Positions 58,651 to 64,000 of a stretch of DNA of 64,000 bases are shown here, piece by piece; the first letter of the stretch is position 1; every line of letters starts with the position of its first letter. The DNA lies in NCBI GenBank assembly GCA_027625915.1, contig JANTQA010000015.1, positions 8,151,001-8,215,000 on the forward strand, given 5' to 3'. A program made the translations under genes and the position numbers. Source of the stretch: Anaeramoeba flamelloides. Its lineage: Eukaryota > Metamonada > Anaeramoebidae. Below the pieces are notes generated by a model. The model searched no databases. It saw only the letters and a list, made by a program, of their open reading frames with translations, and had not been told where the DNA came from.

Positions 58651-61600
58651 ATGGAAGAAATCCTCAAAATTTTTTTTACTGAAACCTTAATTTCGACATT
58701 GTCTGGGGGCTACTTTATTCGCCTTGACCATCCGAAATTTTTGAAGGTTCTTCAGATCTATTTATGGTCTTTTTTTTTCCTTGTTCCTTTTGTGTTTATT
58801 ATTTTTGTAAGTCTCTTTTCTTTGGAATAAATCAAATCTAAACATCTTGTAAATTGTTTGAATACCACCATTAACATATATTCTTAACTTTTCACCTTTT
58901 TTCTATTCTCCATTAATTGTTGAAAAACCATAAAACCATAACACATAAAACCAAAACCAGGAAATTAATAAATATGTGTCAGCAACGATTTTCGCAATAC
59001 TTGTTTTTATTCTATTCTTTGTTTTAAAATTTGTTAATTACAATTTCCATGAACAATTTAACCACCGGCAACAATTAATTGAAGAAGAAGAGGAAGAAGA
59101 ACAAGAAGAAAATAAGAAAAAAAACAAAAAGAAAAACAAAAAGAAAAACAAAAAGAAAAAAAACAAAAAGAAAAAAGTCGATGAAAATTTGATTGAGCTA
59201 AGCCAAGATATTTCAAATTCTGATAACGGAAGTGAAAACGAATCGAGTCAAGACTTTGAAAGAGGTAAAATAATAATTACAGATGCCACAACAACATCAG
59301 AAGATGAAGATGAAAAGGAAAAAGAAAAAGAAAAAAACGATAAAGAAGAAGATACCTCAACAGACGAAGAAGAGAAAACAGTGGTTGTCAAAATTGAAGA
59401 AATGAACGACAAGACCAAAAAAGAGAAAAAACGTGAATTGGTAACAAAAACAAGAAAAATCAAACACTCTTATGTGGACGAAAATCAACAAACACAAATC
59501 TACGAAATTGAGGAGGAATATCAAGAAGAGGTTACAATTGACTCCCAGTCTGACAGTCAAAGTGAAAATTTACAAATTCAAAACAACACAAATATCGGAG
59601 CTTTTGATTATGTTAGAGACGATCTAACTATTGAACAAATTAATCGGTTAATTGTGCAATCAGAACCCAATGGTACAAATTTAGAACGGATTGTGGTGCC
59701 GAACAACAGAGTGGAAAACAGGCCACACGAGATAATTTTAAAGCCCGAAGAAGATCCGTCCTTTGTTAAAATCAAAATATTTGGCAACAGGTACAATTTG
59801 TTTCTTGATCGGTTAACATTAGAAAACCTTTTTGATCGCGACTGGAATAAAAAGCAGCTTTACACGGGCTTATTTTTTGCAACTGTCACTGCGTTTGTTT
59901 CACTTCTTGTAAGCGAGCATTTCTATGGCACAGAAAGAATCTTCTTATGTATTACAATAGCAACGGGGCTATATTCCCTGTTAAAAAGTGTACAGCCAGA
60001 TTGCTCATCGCCGGTGCCCTACGTGAAAGGCGTTTCTTATTCAAGATCATTTTATTTAACACTTTTTTCAATATTGTATCTCATTTTAAAAGCAATCGTA
60101 GACTCAGTTAAAGAAGACCATTCCCTCACGCTGTATTCAATAACACTACATTTTGATACAGTATTTAATCTCTTTTTATCTGCTTTTAAAATAATGATAC
60201 TTTTTTCTCCATTATTGTTCTTATTTGGTTTATTTGCTCAGCCTTTAACATTCCTTATGTATGTCTGTGAACAATTTAATATCCAGTTTATGGGGGGAAC
60301 AGTAAGATTTCTTTTCCTTTCTTTTTATCTTTTTGTGATTGAATTATTTAATTTTTTGTTGATGTTTTGTTAATATTTTCTTATGAACTAGTATTTTTTC
60401 AAAAATTTTAAAAAAATTTTGAAAAAGAATTTTTTTTGTGATTAAAGAAAGTTTTTTTGAATACTGATAAACCCAAAGAAGAGACTGAAAATTTTTACTT
60501 CCTTTTCCATTTTACAATTTTTTTTATCTTAACCATGAAGAAAGCATTTTATTGGTTAAATGTGAAGAAACTTTCTAAAATTAGTTTATATTCGTCATAT
60601 ATTCTTTGTAAAGTACTGTTTTCAAAGTTGAGTTATCCAATTAGATTTACAAAAATGTAAATTGAACTAAAAATTTTTTACAATGTGTTTGAATTTATTA
60701 GTATACTAATTGTATCCACAAAATTAAGGTCTATGGTTACGAAAATGGGGGGGTTTATTTGTGTTTTTATCAAATATTAAGGACTACGTTCCCACCCTGG
60801 GGATCTTTAGTTATTGTGCTATTTTACATTCACTTCTCAAAAAGAAATTTTATTCTGAAGAAATTTGAATAAAAAAAATACTAATTTCCGAAGTTAAAAT
60901 AAACACAAAACGTAAAAACAAAATTTTCAAATAGATTTTTGATCGAAAATTCTTTAAAAAATTACTTTATGGGATTTCCAAGTACAATATCAAATTTGGA
61001 AAACAAGTTCAAATTTGAAAAAGTAGCTAAAAACAATATTTATAACAGCTTGGGAAATTTTTTTGTGTTTATAAATTTGAAATAGGAAATAATAAAATAT
61101 TGTAAATCCAAATTTTGGTCGGATCAAGGAAACGTATCAATTGTGATAAAATTGTTGAAAATTGTTAATATTTACATTTTTTTAAAAAGAAATTATCGGT
61201 TGGTACATTTAACTGAGATTATGGATCTCTTTCAAGAGTGATTTTATCAACGAATTTGACTATTTTCACATGAAAACGTAGTCCTTAACAAATTTATATT
61301 TTCAAAATCACATTTAAATCAAGACAAAAAAAAAATATTTTAATAAAAAAAAAATCCAAAATATTTACCAAATTAACAAAAATTGTTTTTGTGATCAAAA
61401 ATTTTTAAGTTTTTTGTATTTGACATTTTTCACTCTGTAGAAATTGAAAAAGAGTTTTCTTTTTTTTTTTTTTAGTATTTGTGAATATTAACTAACAGCA
61501 TAATCTGTTGAATTTTTCAAAGAAGCAACCAAAATGTTGGTAAAAACTTTTTTTTTTAATACCAATTTCAAAAAACAATTAAAAATTGAAAACGGAGTTT

Positions 61601-64000
61601 TTTTATTCATCAAAATGTGCTGAATAAAATAAAATTCGTAAAAATTTTCAAATGATCTCAATTACAATTCTGTGCTTTGAATTTGTAAGACTAATAGTAA
61701 AGAGTATTCATTTTTTATTTATATTAGAATCTCTTGAATCTATCAGGTTTGGAATCTAAATCATTTTCTTTGTAATTCGTCAGACTAATAGTTGGTAAGT
61801 TTTTATTTAATTGTTTCTTTAGTTTTATCCCTTCAGTCGGGTTTGAAACCTGTCTAGTTTCCCAGTGAATTTTTTTTTTAAATTGATCTAACTGTTGATT
61901 TTTTTTTGTCTAATATTTTTTTCTTATTGGAACTTTCCTTCTTTTTTTTTTTGTGTAACTGTTTAGTGAACATTTTTTTTTTAATTTTTTAAAAAAAAAA
62001 TATAATAAACACCATTTCAAAAATTGTGACTCACCTGAAATAATAAATTGAAAAAAAGATTATACTTTAGTATTCACGAACAACTAATAATTAAATATGA
62101 TTCATAAATAACTTTTAAATCATTCTAAATTTATAAAAACGGGATATTTAAAAATTAACAAACAATAAAACCAAAAACTGTAAAAAAGTGAGTTGCAATT
62201 TTTGAAATGAGCATTACAAATTTTTTTTATTACTGAACTTTCACTGAAAAAAAGTTTAACAAGAAGATTTTTTACTAATAATTAAATTCATTTTAGAAGA
62301 CATTAAGTTTAATTTCAAAAATAAGGGGCAGATTTTTCATCAGAAAAAAAAATTGTTTAATTGTTTTTTTTTTTTTTGAAGACTAATATATTTTACTTAA
62401 GTGTTTAGAGATAAAAACCAAAATAGATTAATAAATAAAAATAAAGTGTAATTATTTTATTTTTTGAAAGACAAATGAAAAAAGAAAGAAATAATAATAA
62501 CAAAATTATCCCCTAATTTTGAAATTTGGCTTACATTAGTCTCAATTTTCTGAGTGACTATTTATCTTTTCCAAGATCTTTTTTCTTTTCAAATGATCTT
62601 TTGCAAAAAAAAAATAAGAAAAAGAATAAGAAAAAGAAAAAGAAAAAAAAAAAGAAAAACAAAAATTTGAAAAAGCAAAACAAAAATTTACAAAATACGA
62701 AAAAATGATTATTATCCAAAAATGTAAAAATATTTTTTTGATAAGAATACAGGGATAAACCCTCAAAACAACTACTATTAACATTATAAATTGAGTTAAA
62801 ATTTTTTCAAAAAAGTACAAAAAATGATTTTTATCAAGTATACTGTTCAAAATGGGAATTTTTCTTTAATAAAAATAAAAATAAAGGTAAAAATTAATAC
62901 AAATAAATGTTTTTTTTGGTAAAAAAAAAAATTGATATATTTTTTTTAGTAATTAAAACTAATAAATATAATAATTGAGCGAAAAATTAAAACCTTATTA
63001 TCACTCCTTCTGCAACAACAATTTTTTTTTTTAAAAAAAAAAGGGGAATATCTTATCATTTGGTATATTTTGTAAACCATCAAGTATATATCTCTGACAA
63101 GAACAATAATTCAATCTTTTTTTCTATTCTTTTATCACCTGATATTTTTTTGAAATTTGATATTTTATCAATTTAAAAAAAAAAAGGGGGAGATTTTATT
63201 GATATACTATTTTTTCTTTTATTCATGAGGAAAATTAAAATATTAAAAATCTTTTTATCATTAATATCCTTTCCAGCAGAAATATGGTTGATTTAAAATG
63301 TAATATCTAACCATGAAAATGTCAACTATTAATAATTAATTTTATCATTGAACATTATGATTTCACAATATTTTTCTCTGTTGAAATCATTTTTTTTTTT
63401 TTTTATTTTTTAAATCTATGTATATTATATATAATTGTGACTTAAAGGCAGCAATTTCAATAATTTCTTCAATTTTATCTATAGTCTTTGATTTAATTGT
63501 TATTGCGGTCATGTATGGAATTGGAATTTTATTAATTGATTCAAATGCAAGCAACAATGATAATTATAAGTTTTATTTATTTACTGGATTATTGCTCTTT
63601 TTTTCGTATTTGCTAAGTGTTTGTCCCACTGATCCAAAATATTTTAAAAAATTCATGAAAAGAAAATATGAAAATATTATCAAAGAAGATTTAGAGCCAG
63701 AAGACAGATTTGACTTTTCACCACTGAAGAAGTTTTTAATAGATACATTTCATTCGTTACTTCTTTTCATTATCTATTTTGCTCTTCAATTCAGCAAAAT
63801 ATTTCAGAATTCAAAATTTTATTTAACTTTCCAAATAATTGGAATATGCATTGGATTTGTTACCCATTATTTAATTAACCAATTAAGAAAATCCTTCCCG
63901 TTTATGATTTTTAGTGTTCCCATTTTAAGATCTTTAAATGAAGATGAAGATTTAGAACCTGATGGTCCAGCTAGAAAGTTATTGTTTGAAAGGATCTATC
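58651..64000 (+). CDS. PCNX: Pecanex homologue, 5' part (continues past window end)
   Basis: A multi-pass membrane protein of the Pecanex family, linked in animals to ER homeostasis and Notch signalling. Exons are 58651-58806, 58961-60301 and 63448 to beyond 64000, all phase 0, giving 683 codons so far. Exon 1 encodes the family N-terminus (TLSGGYFIRLDHP, LQIYLWSFFFLVPF). Exon 2 starts with another membrane helix ending LKFVNYNFHEQF. An acidic/Lys-rich cytosolic insert (about residues 90-250) follows. Then come NLFLDRLTLENLFDRD, two helices, LLKSVQPDCSSPVPY and YSRSFY, all Pecanex landmarks. The GTAAGA donor after FMGGT joins exon 3 (AAISIISSILS) exactly where human PCNX reads LGGNATTS. Exon 3 contains GFVTHYLINQLRKSFP, equivalent to human GFVTHYVLPQVRKQLP. 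The GTG at 58976 is not the start. The C-terminal Pecanex domain lies outside the window. Confidence 0.9.
62010..62815 (+). repeat. Dispersed repeat R1, copy C (interrupted)
   Basis: It starts ATTTCAAAAATTGTGACTCA and follows copy B through AACAAGAAGATTTTTTACTA to AAGACAT. It is then broken by a 226-bp insert and resumes with CATTAGTCTCAATTTTC, TTTTGCAAAAAAAAA and GATAAGAATACAGGGATAAA. It lies inside the Pecanex intron. Confidence 0.75.
62306..62531. mobile_element. MITE family M4 nested in repeat R1 (TA TSD)
   Basis: A 226-bp element with ends AGTTTAATTTCAAAAATAAG at the left and, in reverse complement, AGCCAAATTTCAAAATTAGG at the right, flanked by TA on both sides. Removing it with one TA gives ACATTACATTAGTCTC, which lines up with ACATTGCATAGTCTC of the uninterrupted R1 copy B. 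This confirms both the boundaries and the TA duplication. Tc1/mariner-like, non-autonomous. Confidence 0.85.

Larger units (their letters stand above)
60302..63447 (+). other. 3.1-kb intron 2 of the Pecanex gene
   Basis: Donor GTAAGATTTC, acceptor ...ACTTAAAG. The intron contains R1 copy C with a nested MITE (62306-62531). No exon-like conserved sequence is visible inside, and the flanking protein aligns to human PCNX without a gap, so it appears to be one intron. It is close in size to intron 1 of the RhoGAP gene (3,148 nt), but I see no similarity at the ends. Confidence 0.85.

Noticed and set aside
58383-58667. 94-aa minus-strand frame with balanced composition
   Set aside because: It begins with TTG, overlaps the Pecanex start codon on the other strand and has no recognisable domain. 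It could be part of an unseen divergent gene, but there is no support.
58976-60373. GTG-started 465-aa membrane protein
   Set aside because: Eukaryotic genes rarely start at GTG. Exon 1 at 58651-58806 supplies the Pecanex N-terminus through a phase-matched intron, and the last 23 codons before the stop lie in an intron.
60369-63451. Alternative splice from GTTAAT (60369) to CAG (63451) in the Pecanex gene
   Set aside because: It keeps the frame but adds about 20 residues not found in Pecanex. The canonical GTAAGA at 60302 with the acceptor at 63447 aligns to human PCNX without a gap.
1-64000. Retroelement, Polinton or other virus-derived genes
   Set aside because: I looked for reverse transcriptase, integrase, capsid, DNA polymerase B and protease-like motifs in the long frames and saw none. 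All mobile sequences seen are short non-coding terminal-repeat elements or undefined repeats.
1-64000. Dictyostelium as the source organism
   Set aside because: The AT bias and poly-Asn tracts fit, but 3-kb introns, this density of small terminal-repeat elements and the bacterial-type M18 enzyme do not. I leave the organism as an unnamed amoeboid protist, possibly Anaeramoeba-like.

Overview
The window is very AT-rich nuclear DNA from a eukaryote. Genes are sparse and separated by kilobases of A/T-rich sequence. At least three genes contain GT-AG introns whose phases match across every junction I propose. Low-complexity protein tracts (poly-Lys/Glu, poly-Asn/Asp, Arg-Ser) are common. An ankyrin-BTB giant, a RhoGAP, a Pecanex homologue and a bacterial-type aminopeptidase together suggest an amoeboid, possibly anaerobic, protist. 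An Anaeramoeba-like organism is my best guess, by inference only. Introns of about 3 kb argue against Dictyostelium.

Layout. 1-2255: dispersed repeats and microsatellites. 2256-7325 (minus): a spliced RhoGAP gene whose first intron (about 3.1 kb) holds several small transposon-like elements and a perfect 116-bp inverted repeat. 7326-12591: intergenic, with repeats and two short terminal-inverted-repeat elements. 12592-21160 (minus): one giant ankyrin-repeat/BTB gene lying in two frames joined at about 20.1 kb. 21161-25545: intergenic, with a fold-back element and another short element. 25546-26883 (plus): a coiled-coil protein. 26884-30415: intergenic, with a long TG microsatellite. 30416-31108 (minus): a small Lys-rich protein. 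31109-38755: repeat-rich intergenic DNA. 38756-39871 (minus): GDP-mannose pyrophosphorylase. 39872-45500: gene-free. 45501-49175 (minus): a large RS-rich RNA-processing-type protein. 49176-54744: mostly gene-free, with one doubtful small spliced gene. 54745-56346 (plus): a two-exon M18 aminopeptidase of bacterial type. 56347-58650: intergenic, with a cluster of hairpins. 58651 to the window end (plus): a Pecanex homologue, cut off by the window, with a second intron of about 3.1 kb that also carries repeats.

The genes show no common pathway. They cover Rho signalling, ubiquitin-adaptor-like scaffolding, GDP-mannose supply, mRNA processing, peptide breakdown and an ER membrane protein. The most distinctive content is the repeat landscape: at least seven families of short (about 195-400 bp) non-autonomous DNA-transposon-like elements. 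Several have readable target duplications (TA or 3 bp), and one can be dated relative to its host repeat by comparison with uninterrupted copies. I saw no tRNA, rRNA, CRISPR array, retroelement or virus-like element.
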